Shown here piece after piece: positions 42,982 through 52,588 of a stretch of DNA of 64,000 nt. The notes below the pieces were generated by a model that worked only from the letters and a program-made list of their open reading frames with translations, was not told the DNA's origin and made no database searches. Position 1 is the stretch's first letter; each line of letters starts with the position of its first letter. Source of the DNA: Acidobacteriota bacterium (GTDB taxonomy: Bacteria; Acidobacteriota; UBA6911); the NCBI GenBank assembly GCA_012729555.1, contig JAAYCX010000012.1:150519-214518 (forward strand). The letters run 5' to 3'. The translations under genes were made by a program, and so were the position numbers.

Positions 42982-44880
42982 ATGAAGCACGTAATCGCGG
43001 GGACGGCGGGGCACATCGACCACGGCAAGAGCGCGCTGGTCCGCGCGTTGACGGGGGTCGACCCTGACCGCCTGAAGGAGGAGCAGCAGCGGGGCATCAC
43101 GATCGACCTGGGGTTCGCCCACCTCGACCTGGGGGACGTCCAGGTCGGGTTCGTGGACGTGCCGGGGCACGAGAAATTCGTCAAGAACATGCTCGCCGGG
43201 GTGGGGGGCATCGATTTCGTGCTCCTGGTCATCGCCGCCGACGAATCGATCATGCCGCAGACGCGGGAGCATTTCGACATCTGCCGCCTCCTCGGGGTGA
43301 GCGCCGGGATCGTCGTCATCAACAAGGTCGACCTCGTGGACCCGGAGATGCTGGAACTGGTCGTCGACGAGGTGACCGAAGCGATGGCCGGGTCCTTTCT
43401 GGAAAAAGCCGAAATCATCCCCGTCAGTTCCAGGACCGGCGAGGGGATCGAACAGCTGAAGCGCTCGATCCACGACCTGGCGCTGGCCGCCCCCCCGCGG
43501 CCCGGAAACAGGCTGCTCCGGCTTCCGATCGACCGTGCCTTCAGCATCCACGGTTTCGGCACCGTGGTGACCGGCACGCTGACCTCGGGCGAGATCCAGA
43601 AGGACCAGGAGATCGAATTCGTACCGGGCGGACTGACGGCCAAGGTGCGCGGGCTGCAGGTGCACGGCCGGATGACCCCGCGGGCGGTGGCCGGCCAGCG
43701 CACGGCGGTCAATCTCCAGGGGATCGACCTCGCCCAGGTGGAACGCGGAATGGTCGTGACGGTCCCCCGCCTCTTCCGCCCCACGCAGATCCTGGATGTC
43801 CGGTTGTCGCTCCTGCCCGACGCCAAGCCGCTGCGGAACCTGGTCAAGGTCCGCTTTCACCAGGGGACGCTGGAAGTGCTCGCGCGCGTCGCCCTCCTCG
43901 GGCAGGACACCCTCGCCCCGGGGGAGACCGCCTACGCCCAGCTGAGACTGGACGCCCCCGCCTTCTGCCTCCACGACGACGCCTTCATCATCCGGCGCTT
44001 CAGCCCCACGATCACCATCGGCGGCGGCCGCGTCCTCCACCCGAACCCGTCCAAGCACAAGAGCACCGACGGGCGCACCCTCGCCGCGCTCAAGGAGCTG
44101 GACCGGGGGGGACTCGAAGCCAAGATCCCGGTGCTCATCGCCACCGACGCCAAGCGGGCGGTGACGGTGGGGGGGCTGAATTCGCTCCTGGGGCTGCCGG
44201 GGGCCGAAATCACCCGGATCTGCGCGGAACTGGCGAAAGCGGGGCGCATCGTCATGATCCCGGCGCCTTCCCCCATCCTGACCCTCCCCTCGGTGGTGGC
44301 CGACCTGCAGGAGGAGACCCTGGCGCGCGTCGCCGCGTTCCACAAGGACAACGAGCTGCAGCGGGGGATATCGAAGGAGGAGCTGCGCAAGCGTTTCTAC
44401 GACGACGTCCCCCTCGAGGTGTTCCGCCACTGTCTCGACCGGATGGTGGAAGCGCGGCAGATCGTTTTTCTCGGGGAGGCGGTCTCCCTCTACGGCAGGG
44501 AAATCCAGCTGTCGGAGGAGGAGGAGACACTCCGGGAGATGATCGAAGCCGCGGTCCTCGAGGCCGCCTACCAGCCCCCCGCCATGGCCGAACTCCAGGC
44601 ATCCATTCGGGCGGACGCCGAGGCGGTCCGCCGGATCTTCTTCTGGATGCTGAAGGAAAAGATCCTGGTGAAGCTGTCCGACGACCTCATCTATCACCGC
44701 GAAACGCTCGAGGAAATGAAGGGGCGGATCCGGGCGGCGTACGCCCCGGGGGCCCGGTTCGGGGTAGCCGACTTCAAGGACCTTTTCGGAATCACGCGCA
44801 AACACGCCATCCCCCTGCTCGAACACTTCGACCGGGAGAAATTCACGCGCCGCCTGGGCAACGACCGGGTCCTGGTGTAG
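42982..44880 (+). CDS. selB: Selenocysteine-specific elongation factor SelB
   Basis: 632 residues. The GTPase part has [18 protein letters not shown], the switch region [29 protein letters not shown] and [10 protein letters not shown]. Beta-barrel domains follow ([19 protein letters not shown]), then four winged-helix repeats at the C-terminus (about 375-632, ending [27 protein letters not shown]) that bind the SECIS stem-loop. It delivers Sec-tRNA to in-frame UGA codons, explaining the three TGA-containing genes here. ATG at 42982 with GGAG 5 bases upstream. SelA, SelD and tRNA-Sec are not in the window. Confidence 0.97.
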   Translation: MKHVIAGTAGHIDHGKSALVRALTGVDPDRLKEEQQRGITIDLGFAHLDLGDVQVGFVDVPGHEKFVKNMLAGVGGIDFVLLVIAADESIMPQTREHFDICRLLGVSAGIVVINKVDLVDPEMLELVVDEVTEAMAGSFLEKAEIIPVSSRTGEGIEQLKRSIHDLALAAPPRPGNRLLRLPIDRAFSIHGFGTVVTGTLTSGEIQKDQEIEFVPGGLTAKVRGLQVHGRMTPRAVAGQRTAVNLQGIDLAQVERGMVVTVPRLFRPTQILDVRLSLLPDAKPLRNLVKVRFHQGTLEVLARVALLGQDTLAPGETAYAQLRLDAPAFCLHDDAFIIRRFSPTITIGGGRVLHPNPSKHKSTDGRTLAALKELDRGGLEAKIPVLIATDAKRAVTVGGLNSLLGLPGAEITRICAELAKAGRIVMIPAPSPILTLPSVVADLQEETLARVAAFHKDNELQRGISKEELRKRFYDDVPLEVFRHCLDRMVEARQIVFLGEAVSLYGREIQLSEEEETLREMIEAAVLEAAYQPPAMAELQASIRADAEAVRRIFFWMLKEKILVKLSDDLIYHRETLEEMKGRIRAAYAPGARFGVADFKDLFGITRKHAIPLLEHFDREKFTRRLGNDRVLV

Positions 44881-44898
44881 GGCCGCCCGGGGGATGCA

Positions 44899-44931
44899 TT
44901 GACATTGATACCTTACTCAAGTACGCTTGAG
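44899..44931 (+). promoter_or_regulatory. Candidate promoter and inverted repeat before tatA
   Basis: TTGACA at 44899-44904 is a consensus -35 box. The hairpin CTCAAG-TACG-CTTGAG (44916-44931) covers where the -10 should lie, at TACGCT. This arrangement suggests regulated transcription, but the -10 match is poor. Confidence 0.35.
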
Positions 44932-44956
44932 ACAGTTCGATACTGGAGGCTATAGT

Positions 44957-45136
44957 ATGTTTGGAATGGGAACGACGGAACTGCTCATAGTTCTGGCCAT
45001 TGTTGTCCTGATTTTCGGCGTCAACAAGATCCCCCAGCTGGGCAAGGGCCTCGGAGAAGGGATCCGCAACTTCAAATCGGCCATCAAGACCGCCCACGAA
45101 GACCCGGAAGAAAAACCGAAGCAGGAAAAGCAGTAA
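44957..45136 (+). CDS. tatA: Sec-independent translocase subunit TatA/TatE
   Basis: 59 residues. A single N-terminal membrane helix ([23 protein letters not shown]) is followed by the amphipathic helix [14 protein letters not shown] and a charged tail. TatA oligomers open the path for folded proteins bearing twin-arginine signals. The F-G-x-x-K-[IL]-P motif is intact. GGAGG lies 8 bases before the ATG at 44957. tatB and tatC are not nearby, so the rest of the system is elsewhere. Confidence 0.94.
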   Translation: MFGMGTTELLIVLAIVVLIFGVNKIPQLGKGLGEGIRNFKSAIKTAHEDPEEKPKQEKQ

Positions 45137-45199
45137 CCCGCCTGATTTGCGTTCACCTCCTCCGGGCGGGCAAGCGGAGCTCCGTCCGGCCGGAGGGCC

Positions 45200-46282
45200 T
45201 CAGGATTTCCGCGCCAGGAAACGGCCGGAATCCCCCCATTCCCCGTAGGCGATGGAGCCCCCGGACTCCCTGATCCGGGCCTCCAGGAGTTCCACGCTCT
45301 CCTCCGGCTCCTGGTCCAGGCAGGGCTTGTTTTCATACAGCAGGTAGTCGTGGCGGTACCTCGCCGGGGTGAGGTTCGGCATGACCACGTTCGCCCCCGC
45401 CCGGATCGCCCTTTCCCTCCCCTCCGGATCGATCGCCTGCATGGCCGTGGTGGCCGCGATATTGATGTCCGGCATCATCACGCGCAGCAGCGCGACCATC
45501 CTGAGGGAGAGCTCGAGCCGCTTCCGGGGGGGCAGGAGCTCCAGCGCGTGGGTGTACAGGGGAGTATCGGGGTGCTCGATATAGGGCCCCATGCCGATCA
45601 TGTCCACGTCCAGGTCACGGAAGAAGAGGAGGTCGTCGGCGAGATCGGCCGCCGTCTGGAAGGGCGCCCCGATCATCACGCCCGTCCCCACCTGGTACCC
45701 CGCCTCGCGCAGGGCCCCGAGGGCCTCGAGGCGGGACGCCTGGCTGTGGCGGGCGTCTTCGGGGTGGAGTTTCCGGTAGAGGTCCGGGCTCGAGGCCTCG
45801 ATGCGGAGCAGGTAGCGGTGCGCCCCGGCATCGAGCCAGCGGCGGTAGGTGTCGGGCGACTGCTCCCCCAGAGACAGGGTGACGTGCAGCGCGCCCCCCC
45901 CGAGCGCACGGATGCGCCGGAGGATGCGCTCCATCCTGGCGACGAATTGCGCGTCGTCGCGCTCCCCCGCCTGGATCACGATCGAACCGAAGCGGCGCTC
46001 CAGCGCCAGCCGCGCGGCGGCCAGCGTCTCCTCCTCCGTCATCTCGTATCTCGACGCGGCGGCGTTGCCCGAACGGATGCCGCAGTAGAGACAGTCCTTG
46101 GAACAGATGTTCGAGTATTCGATCAGGCCGCGCAGGTAGACCCGGCCCCCCACGCCCGAGCGCTTCACCACCGCGGCCCGGGCCAGCAGCGGCCCGCACT
46201 CCCCTTCGTCCGCTTCCAGCACCCGGATGAGGTCGCCCCTGTCGAGGCTCGTCTTCCCCAGGATCTCCGCGATGGGTTTCAT
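45200..46282 (-). CDS. hydE: [FeFe]-hydrogenase maturase HydE (radical SAM)
   Basis: 360 residues. YLRGLIEYSNICSKDCLYCGIR has the CX3CX2C cluster in the context typical of HydE; GERDDAQFVARMERILRRI, TLSLGEQSPDTYRRWLDAG and GMGPYIEHPDTPL fit the family. HydE helps build the dithiolate ligand of the H-cluster. Its presence implies an [FeFe]-hydrogenase in this genome, besides the [NiFe] type implied by the hyp genes; HydF and HydG are not in the window. A 13-base gap links it to cutA upstream on the same strand. Confidence 0.88.
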   Translation of the reverse strand: MKPIAEILGKTSLDRGDLIRVLEADEGECGPLLARAAVVKRSGVGGRVYLRGLIEYSNICSKDCLYCGIRSGNAAASRYEMTEEETLAAARLALERRFGSIVIQAGERDDAQFVARMERILRRIRALGGGALHVTLSLGEQSPDTYRRWLDAGAHRYLLRIEASSPDLYRKLHPEDARHSQASRLEALGALREAGYQVGTGVMIGAPFQTAADLADDLLFFRDLDVDMIGMGPYIEHPDTPLYTHALELLPPRKRLELSLRMVALLRVMMPDINIAATTAMQAIDPEGRERAIRAGANVVMPNLTPARYRHDYLLYENKPCLDQEPEESVELLEARIRESGGSIAYGEWGDSGRFLARKS

Positions 46283-46295
46283 GCTCCTTCCCTTC

Positions 46296-46652
46296 TCAGC
46301 ACGGCGGGTCGAGGGGAGCGGCCGCTTCGCCGAGCCAGGCGAGGTAATCGCCGTCGCCGGCGGTGATCGGCAGGGCGGCGATTTCGGGAACCTCGTAGGT
46401 GTGGAGGCGGCGGATCTCCCGGCGCACCGCCTCGAAATTCTCCGCGCGGGTCTTGACCAGCAGCAGGCACTCCGGTTCCCGGCAGACCTCCCCCTTCCAG
46501 CGGTAGACGCTGAGGACGCCGGGGACGATGTTGACGCAGGCGGCCAGGCGCGCCTCGACGAGAGCGCGCGCGATCCCCTCCGCGGATTCCGCGCCGGCCG
46601 CGGCGCACAAAACAACGATTTCACCCGTTTCAGGCTTCCTTGAGTGTTGCAT
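46296..46652 (-). CDS. cutA: CutA-type divalent ion tolerance protein
   Basis: 118 residues. Ferredoxin-like trimer-forming CutA1 features: AEGIARALVEARLAACVNIVPG, VYRWKGEVCREPECLLLVKTR, and ending LHTYEVPEIAALPITAGDGDYLAWL. The link to copper tolerance is old and uncertain; a signal-binding PII-like role is proposed in general. GGAGG precedes the ATG at 46652. Same strand and close to hydE. Confidence 0.92.
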   Translation of the reverse strand: MQHSRKPETGEIVVLCAAAGAESAEGIARALVEARLAACVNIVPGVLSVYRWKGEVCREPECLLLVKTRAENFEAVRREIRRLHTYEVPEIAALPITAGDGDYLAWLGEAAAPLDPPC

Positions 46653-46725
46653 CGGGCCCCGCCTCCCTTGTATTATGCCAGTGTCGAGCACAATCTCATA
46701 AACCCTGGTACGACCCTGGCGCCCG

Positions 46726-47028
46726 ATGGCCTACGCGAAGCACCGGCAGTCGCATAAAAAAGAACTCTACTACATCCTCTGCATCGTTGCGGTGACGCTC
46801 GTCCTTTCCTTCAGTCTCTTCGGCCCGGGAGGGTATCGCGACCTGCGCCGGGCGCGGCTCGAGCTCGAGTTGCAGAGGGCGCGCGTGGAGGAGCTCGAGC
46901 TCGGCAACCAGCAGCGGATGCGTTCGATCGAGGCGCTGCGCTCGGACAGGGACGCGCTCGAAAGCTACGCGCGACAGAAAGGGTACGGGAAAGAGGGGGA
47001 GATCATCCACCACTTGCCCGGGGAGTAG
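46726..47028 (+). CDS. FtsB/DivIC-like septum protein
   Basis: 100 residues. One N-terminal membrane helix (LYYILCIVAVTLVLSFSLF) after a basic start, then a coiled coil (RRARLELELQRARVEELELGNQQRMRSIEALR) and LESYARQKGYGKEGEIIHHLP, the usual DivIC/FtsB ending. Such proteins form the FtsQ-FtsB-FtsL sub-complex of the divisome. No clear ribosome-binding site before the ATG at 46726. It is divergent from cutA and convergent with pyrC, the stops 9 bases apart. Confidence 0.8.
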   Translation: MAYAKHRQSHKKELYYILCIVAVTLVLSFSLFGPGGYRDLRRARLELELQRARVEELELGNQQRMRSIEALRSDRDALESYARQKGYGKEGEIIHHLPGE

Positions 47029-47037
47029 CGGAAGCCT

Positions 47038-48315
47038 TCAGGCGCTCCACACCACCTTGCCCCTGACCACCGTCATCGCCGGTCCGCCGCGGAGGCTCCA
47101 CCCCTCGAAGGGGGTGTTGCGGCCCCGGGAAGCGAATGTTCCCGCGCGCACCTCGGTCTGCCGCTGGAGGTCCAGGACCGTGATGTCGGCCCAGGCCCCG
47201 GGGGTCAGCGTCCCCCTCTCCAGGTTGAGGATCCGCGCCGGGTTGAGGGAAAACAGCTCGGCCAGGCGCTCCAGGCCGATGACGCCCGGGCGCACGAACC
47301 GGTCGCAAACGAGACTGACGGCGGTCTCGAGCCCCACGATCCCGAAGGGGGCGCGGTCGAATTCGAGCATCTTGTCCCCCAGGGTGTGCGGCGCGTGGTC
47401 GGTGGCGATGACGTCGACGGCTCCGGAGGCGATTCCCTCGACCAGGGCGTCCACGTCGTCCCTCCCCCGCAGCGGGGGGTTCATCTTGGCGTGGGTGTCG
47501 TAGGAGGCCACCCGTTCGTCCGTCAGCAGAAGGTGATGGGGGGTGACCTCGCAGGTGAGGTGCGCCCCCCCCTCCCGCCTGGCCCGCGTCACCGTTTCGA
47601 GCGATTTCCGGGTGGAAAGGTGGGCTATGTGGATACGGGCCCCGGTCTGCCGCGCCAGGATGGCGTCGCGCGCCACCTGGACTTCCTCGGCGGCGGGGTT
47701 GATCCCCCGAAGCCCCAGCCGGGTGGACCAGTACCCCTCGTGCATGACGCCGCCGGCCGCGAGCGCCAGGTCCTCGCAGTGGTCGATGACGGGCAGGTTG
47801 AAGAGGCGCGAATACTCCAGGGCCCGGCGCATGACCTGCCCGTCCGATACCGGATGACCGTCGTCGCTGATGGCCACGATCCCCGCCCGGACCATCTCCC
47901 CGATCTCCGCCAGGGTCTCCCCCCGGCTTCCCCGGGTGATGGCGCCGATGGGGTAGACGGCGATCCTGGAGACCTCGCGCGCCCGCTTCAGGATGTAGGT
48001 GGTGACGGCCTCGGAATCGTTGACCGGCTGGGTGTTCGGCATGCAGGCGACGGCGGTGAAGCCGCCGCGCGCCGCCGCGGCGGTCCCGGTTTCGATGGTC
48101 TCGGCGTCCTCGCGCCCCGGCTCGCGCAGGTGCACGTGCATATCGATGAAGCCGGGGAGGACCGCCAGGCCCCGGGCATCGACCTCCTTGCGCCCCTTTC
48201 GGGCGATCCGGGGGGCGATCTCGACGATCCGCCCGTCATCGATGCCGACATCGGCCACCCGGTCGTACTTCCGGGAGGGGTCCACGACTCTTCCTTGACG
48301 CAGTATCAGTTGCAT
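47038..48315 (-). CDS. pyrC: Dihydroorotase
   Basis: 425 residues. Metal site GFIDMHVHLREPGREDAETI, the later His sites (DHCEDLALA, RIHIAHLSTRKS), CEVTPHHLLLTDE and the catalytic Asp in IATDHAPHTLGDK. It closes carbamoyl-aspartate to dihydroorotate, step 3 of pyrimidine synthesis. Type I (long) dihydroorotase, the form found with pyrB. Six bases separate it from pyrB. Confidence 0.96.
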   Translation of the reverse strand: MQLILRQGRVVDPSRKYDRVADVGIDDGRIVEIAPRIARKGRKEVDARGLAVLPGFIDMHVHLREPGREDAETIETGTAAAARGGFTAVACMPNTQPVNDSEAVTTYILKRAREVSRIAVYPIGAITRGSRGETLAEIGEMVRAGIVAISDDGHPVSDGQVMRRALEYSRLFNLPVIDHCEDLALAAGGVMHEGYWSTRLGLRGINPAAEEVQVARDAILARQTGARIHIAHLSTRKSLETVTRARREGGAHLTCEVTPHHLLLTDERVASYDTHAKMNPPLRGRDDVDALVEGIASGAVDVIATDHAPHTLGDKMLEFDRAPFGIVGLETAVSLVCDRFVRPGVIGLERLAELFSLNPARILNLERGTLTPGAWADITVLDLQRQTEVRAGTFASRGRNTPFEGWSLRGGPAMTVVRGKVVWSA

Positions 48316-48321
48316 AGGCCC

Positions 48322-49272
48322 TCAGCGGGACTCCCTCCCGGGCTTCAACCCGGAATTTCCGGAAAGCAGGTACAAGACGGCCATGCGGGTGGCGACCCCG
48401 TTGGCGACCTGGTCGAGGATGACCGAATACTCCGCGTCCGCCACCTCCGATTCGATTTCGACCCCGCGGTTCATCGGCCCCGGGTGCATGACGATGGCGT
48501 TTTTGCGGGCGCCCCGCATCCTCTCGCGCGAAAGCCCGTAGAGGTTGAAGTACTCCCTCGCGGAGGGGATGAAGGCCTCGTTCTGCCGCTCGTTCTGCAG
48601 CCGGAGCATCATGACGACGTCCGCCCCCTCGATCGCCTCCTCCATGAAGCCCGTAACGCGGGCGCCGAGAAGGTGAAAATCCGCCGGGATCAGGGTCGGG
48701 GGGCCGCACACCCAGACCTCGGCCCCCATCTTGTGAAACAGGAGGGTGTCGGAGCGGGCGACGCGGCTGTGGGAAATGTCCCCGATGATGGCGAGCTTCA
48801 GCCCTTCCAGCCGCCCCTTCATGGAGCGCACGGTCAGGGCGTCCAGCAGCGCCTGCGTCGGGTGTTCGTGCATCCCGTCGCCGGCGTTGACCACCGAGGA
48901 GCGGCATTCGGTCCCGAGCAGGTGCGGAGCGCCCGCGCAGGCGTGGCGGATCACGATGATGTCGGGCGCCATCGCCTCCAGGTTCCGGGCGGTGTCGAGC
49001 AGGGTCTCCCCCTTGGTCACGCTGCTCGAGGAGGCGGAGAAATTCAGGATGTCGGCGCTGAGCCTCTTCTCGGCCAGCTCGAAGGAGGACCGGGTCCGGG
49101 TGGAGGGCTCGAAAAAGAGGTTGACGACGGTCTTTCCCCGGAGCGCCGGGACCTTCTTGACCGCCCGCGCGGAGACCTCCCTGAGGGCCTCGGCCGTATC
49201 CAGCACGAGCCCGATGTCCTCCGCGGAAAGCTGTTCGATGCTGAGAAGGTCCTTCTGGCTGAGAGATGCCAT
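48322..49272 (-). CDS. pyrB: Aspartate carbamoyltransferase catalytic subunit
   Basis: 316 residues. Carbamoyl-phosphate site [27 protein letters not shown] and the aspartate loop [10 protein letters not shown]. It makes carbamoyl-aspartate. No PyrI is present, so control is likely at transcription through PyrR. The ATG at 49272 starts [15 protein letters not shown]; further in-frame upstream sequence overlaps pyrR's region and is not family-like. Middle gene of pyrRBC. Confidence 0.96.
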   Translation of the reverse strand: MASLSQKDLLSIEQLSAEDIGLVLDTAEALREVSARAVKKVPALRGKTVVNLFFEPSTRTRSSFELAEKRLSADILNFSASSSSVTKGETLLDTARNLEAMAPDIIVIRHACAGAPHLLGTECRSSVVNAGDGMHEHPTQALLDALTVRSMKGRLEGLKLAIIGDISHSRVARSDTLLFHKMGAEVWVCGPPTLIPADFHLLGARVTGFMEEAIEGADVVMMLRLQNERQNEAFIPSAREYFNLYGLSRERMRGARKNAIVMHPGPMNRGVEIESEVADAEYSVILDQVANGVATRMAVLYLLSGNSGLKPGRESR

Positions 49273-49330
49273 CGTGCTCGCCTTCGCGGCCCGGCCACGG
49301 CCGTTCGGCCTGCGGGCCGCAGGATAAATG

Positions 49331-49939
49331 TTACGCGCCCCCGCCCCGCCCGGGGCTTTTCGCGCCCCGCGCCCTCCGGGTGCCGGCCGCCGGCCGCGGC
49401 CTGCCCAGGAGCACGACGCGCTCCTCCCCGTCCTCCTCCTCGAGCCGGACCTCCACCGTCTCGTCCTCCTCCGTCTGGACCGTCTTCCCCACGTAATCGG
49501 CCTGGATCGGAAGCTCGCGGTGGCCGCGGTCGACGAGGACCGCAAGCTGCACCCTCCGGGGCCGGCCGAGGTCCACGAGGCCGTCGAGGGCGGAGCGGAT
49601 CGTCCGGCCCGTGTACAGGACGTCGTCCACCAGGACCAGGCTCCGGTCGTCGATGTCGAAATCGATCAGGGTCTCGCGCAACATCGGCCGGTTGCCGATC
49701 GCGGTCAGGTCGTCGCGGTAAAGGGTGATGTCCAGGATCCCGAGGGGCACCGGCCGCTTCACCGCCGCTTCGATCCGGCGGCAGAGGCGCCGGGCCAGGG
49801 GCACCCCGCGGCGGCGGATGCCGATGACGGCGAACGCCTCCTCCGGCCCCAGCTTCTCCACGATCTCGGCCGCCATCCTCGTCAGGACAAGGTCGATTTC
49901 GGCCGCCGTCATCAGGGATTTGCCTTTGATCTTTCTCAT
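49331..49939 (-). CDS. pyrR: PyrR bifunctional regulator/uracil phosphoribosyltransferase
   Basis: 202 residues, about 20 longer than usual because of a basic C-terminal tail ([21 protein letters not shown]). The PRPP loop [20 protein letters not shown] and [22 protein letters not shown] fit PyrR. It senses UMP and attenuates pyr mRNA in many bacteria. Start at the ATG at 49939. First gene of the leftward pyrRBC arm, 92 bases from divergent pyrK. Confidence 0.92.
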   Translation of the reverse strand: MRKIKGKSLMTAAEIDLVLTRMAAEIVEKLGPEEAFAVIGIRRRGVPLARRLCRRIEAAVKRPVPLGILDITLYRDDLTAIGNRPMLRETLIDFDIDDRSLVLVDDVLYTGRTIRSALDGLVDLGRPRRVQLAVLVDRGHRELPIQADYVGKTVQTEEDETVEVRLEEEDGEERVVLLGRPRPAAGTRRARGAKSPGRGGGA

Positions 49940-50031
49940 TTGAGATTCGGGCTGTACAGTATATGTTTGTAATTTCGCGGCGATAATAGCACACGGCAAA
50001 AGCGGTGTAAACGCCCGCAGACTGATTTGAC

Positions 50032-50868
50032 ATGCTCGATAAAAAGGTAAAGATCAAGGCCATCCGGGACCTCGGCGCGGGCAACCACCTGCTCGTCATC
50101 GCCTCTCCCGAACAGGCGCGCCTGGTGCGCCCCGGCCAGTTCGTCATGCTGAAATGCGTGGAAGACACGGGGGAGAACCCCCTCCTGCGCCGCCCCTTCA
50201 CCATCTTCAACATCCATCGCAACGCCCGCAGCGGGAAACCGGCGGGGCTCGAGCTGCTGGTGAAGGAGGTGGGGGTAGGGACCCGCAAGCTGGTCTCCGC
50301 GCGCCCGGGCCAGACGCTCGATTGCCTGGGCCCGCAGGGGCACGGGTTCCAGCTCCCCTCCGACCTGCCGACCCGCGTGACCACGGCCTGCCTGGTGGCC
50401 GGCGGGGTGGGGATCGCCCCCCTGCTGCTGCTGGCCGAAAGCCTCCTGACCCTTCGGGTCAAGCCCATCCTGTTCTACGGGGGGGGCACCGTGGCCGACC
50501 TGGTGCTCCGGGAGCCGTTCGAAAAGCTCGGGATTGACATCATCACCTCGACCGAGGACGGCTCGCACGGGGAGCGCGGGCTCGTCACCGAACCGCTCGC
50601 GCAGTTTCTCCGGATCCACCCCCGGAAGGACATCCGGCTTTACGCCTGCGGCCCGTGGGGGATGATGCGGGGGGTGCACGAGCTTGCGGTCGGTCACGAC
50701 CTCCAGTGCGAGGTGAGCCTGGAGGCGCGCATGGGGTGCGGCCTGGGCGCCTGCCTCGGCTGCGTGGTCGCGAGCCCCGCCGCCGAGGGGCGGCCCTACC
50801 TGCGGGTGTGCCAGGACGGCCCGGTCATGAACAGCCGCCTCGTCCGGTGGGATATCGAACCGGTATAG
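50032..50868 (+). CDS. pyrK: Dihydroorotate dehydrogenase electron-transfer subunit PyrK
   Basis: 278 residues. FAD site RRPFTIFNIHRN, GPQGHGFQL, the NAD-side GGVGIAPLLLLAESL, and four Cys for a [2Fe-2S] cluster in MGCGLGACLGCVVAS and RVCQDGPV. It passes electrons from PyrD to NAD+, giving the class 1B enzyme and freeing the pathway from quinones or oxygen. No good ribosome-binding site before the ATG at 50032. First gene of pyrKDF. Confidence 0.94.
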   Translation: MLDKKVKIKAIRDLGAGNHLLVIASPEQARLVRPGQFVMLKCVEDTGENPLLRRPFTIFNIHRNARSGKPAGLELLVKEVGVGTRKLVSARPGQTLDCLGPQGHGFQLPSDLPTRVTTACLVAGGVGIAPLLLLAESLLTLRVKPILFYGGGTVADLVLREPFEKLGIDIITSTEDGSHGERGLVTEPLAQFLRIHPRKDIRLYACGPWGMMRGVHELAVGHDLQCEVSLEARMGCGLGACLGCVVASPAAEGRPYLRVCQDGPVMNSRLVRWDIEPV

Positions 50869-50893
50869 GGCAGGGGAGCGACACGACGCGCAT

Positions 50894-51850
50894 ATGAAAC
50901 CGAATTCGAACGATCGGGCGCCGCTCAAGGGCCCCCGCCTGGGGGTGGAGATCGCGGGCGTGCACTTCAAGAACCCCGTCATGACCGCCAGCGGCACCTT
51001 CGGTTACGGGCTGGAATTCGCCAGGTACATGGACCTCAATGCCATCGGCGGCATCGTGGTCAAGGGCCTCTCGATGAAGCCGATCCCGGGCAACCCCCCT
51101 CCGCGGGTGTACGAAACCGCGTCGGGGATGCTGAACGCCATCGGCTGGCAGAACATCGGCGCCGCGGAATTCGTCGCGGAAAAGCTCCCCGGTCTCAGGG
51201 ACTACGACACCAACGTCATCGTCAACATCGTCGGTTTCGAGCTCGACGAGTACCTGGAAGTGGCCCGTTTTCTCAACGACCGCCCCGGAATCCACGCCCT
51301 GGAACTCAACATCTCCTGCCCCAATGTCGGCAAGGGGGGGTTCCATTACAACAAGGACCCCCGGGACACCCACAGGATCACGGCCGAGGTCCGCAAGGCG
51401 TCGCCCCGGCTCCCCCTCTGGGTGAAACTCTCCCCCAACGTCACCGACATCCGCGAATTCGCGCGGGCGGCGGAGGAGGCGGGGGCGGACGCGCTCTCGG
51501 TCATCAACACCCTGGTGGGCATGGCCATCGACGTGCGCTCCCGCCGGCCCCGGCTGCGCTTCCGGACCGGCGGCCTCTCCGGCCCCGCCATCAAGCCGGT
51601 GGCGCTGCGTATGGTCTGGGAAACGTGCCAGGCCGTCCGCATCCCGGTAATCGGCATGGGCGGCATCTCCACCACCGAGGACGCCCTGGAATTTCTCATA
51701 GCGGGCGCGCGCGCGGTGCAGGTGGGGACGGCCAATTTCTACGAGCCGGCCGCCTCCGAGCGCATCGCCCTGGGGCTCGCGGAATACTGCCGCTCGCACC
51801 GCATCGACGACATCCACGAAATCATCGGGAGCCTGAGAGACTATGAATGA
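50894..51850 (+). CDS. pyrD: Dihydroorotate dehydrogenase, class 1B catalytic subunit
   Basis: 318 residues. FMN barrel with FKNPVMTASGTFGYG, NISCPNVGKGG (the Cys is the catalytic base of class 1 enzymes), VKLSPNVTDI, GLSGPAIKPVALRM and GMGGISTTEDALEFLIAGA. It oxidises dihydroorotate to orotate with PyrK. The product of pyrC is its substrate. Overlaps pyrF by 8 bases. Confidence 0.96.
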   Translation: MKPNSNDRAPLKGPRLGVEIAGVHFKNPVMTASGTFGYGLEFARYMDLNAIGGIVVKGLSMKPIPGNPPPRVYETASGMLNAIGWQNIGAAEFVAEKLPGLRDYDTNVIVNIVGFELDEYLEVARFLNDRPGIHALELNISCPNVGKGGFHYNKDPRDTHRITAEVRKASPRLPLWVKLSPNVTDIREFARAAEEAGADALSVINTLVGMAIDVRSRRPRLRFRTGGLSGPAIKPVALRMVWETCQAVRIPVIGMGGISTTEDALEFLIAGARAVQVGTANFYEPAASERIALGLAEYCRSHRIDDIHEIIGSLRDYE

Positions 51851-52559
51851 TGCCCGGTCGCGCCTGATCGTAGCGCTGGACGTCCCCGACCGCGCGGCCG
51901 CGCTGGCCGCCGTCGACCGGCTTTCGGGCCGGGTCGGGGTCTTCAAGATCGGCCTGGAACTCTTCACGGCCGAGGGTCCCCGCCTGGTGGAGGAGATCCG
52001 CGGGCGCGGCGAGCGGGTGTTCCTGGACCTGAAACTGCACGACATCCCGAACACCGTGCGCGGGGCCGTCCGGTCGGCGTGCCGGCTCGGGGTGGACATG
52101 CTGACGCTGCACGCGAGCGGGGGCGCCCCCATGCTGACGGCGGCCTGTGAAGAAGCCCGGGAGTCGGACACTCCCCCGCTCCTGCTGGCCGTCACCGCCC
52201 TGACCAGCCTCTCGGCCGCCGACGTGGCCGCCCTCGGGGTCGGCGGCACGGTCGAGGCCTGGGTGGAGACCCTCGCGGAACTGGCGCATCGCTCGGGCAT
52301 CCGGGGGATCGTGGCCTCGAGCAGGGAGCTGCCGGTGCTCCGGAAGAGGTTCGGGCGGGAAATGCGGCTGGTGATCCCGGGAATCCGGCCCGCGGGGGCC
52401 GATGCGGGGGACCAGGCGCGGGCGGCGACGCCCGGGGAGGCCATCCGCGGCGGTGCCAGCTTCATCGTGGTCGGCCGGCCGATCCTCAAGTCGGGGGACC
52501 CCGCCCGGGCGGCCGACGCCATCGTGACGGAAATCGCCAGAGGGCTGGCACCCGGATAG
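51843..52559 (+). CDS. pyrF: Orotidine 5'-phosphate decarboxylase
   Basis: 238 residues. Catalytic D-x-K-x-x-D in FLDLKLHDIPNT, substrate loops LIVALDVPDRAAA and the phosphate site VIPGIRPAGADAGDQARAA. It converts OMP to UMP. Start ATG at 51843 inside the end of pyrD. pyrE and carAB are absent from the window. Confidence 0.96.
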   Translation: MNDARSRLIVALDVPDRAAALAAVDRLSGRVGVFKIGLELFTAEGPRLVEEIRGRGERVFLDLKLHDIPNTVRGAVRSACRLGVDMLTLHASGGAPMLTAACEEARESDTPPLLLAVTALTSLSAADVAALGVGGTVEAWVETLAELAHRSGIRGIVASSRELPVLRKRFGREMRLVIPGIRPAGADAGDQARAATPGEAIRGGASFIVVGRPILKSGDPARAADAIVTEIARGLAPG

Positions 52560-52588
52560 GCGACGGCCCGGAGCCGTCGGCGGAACCC

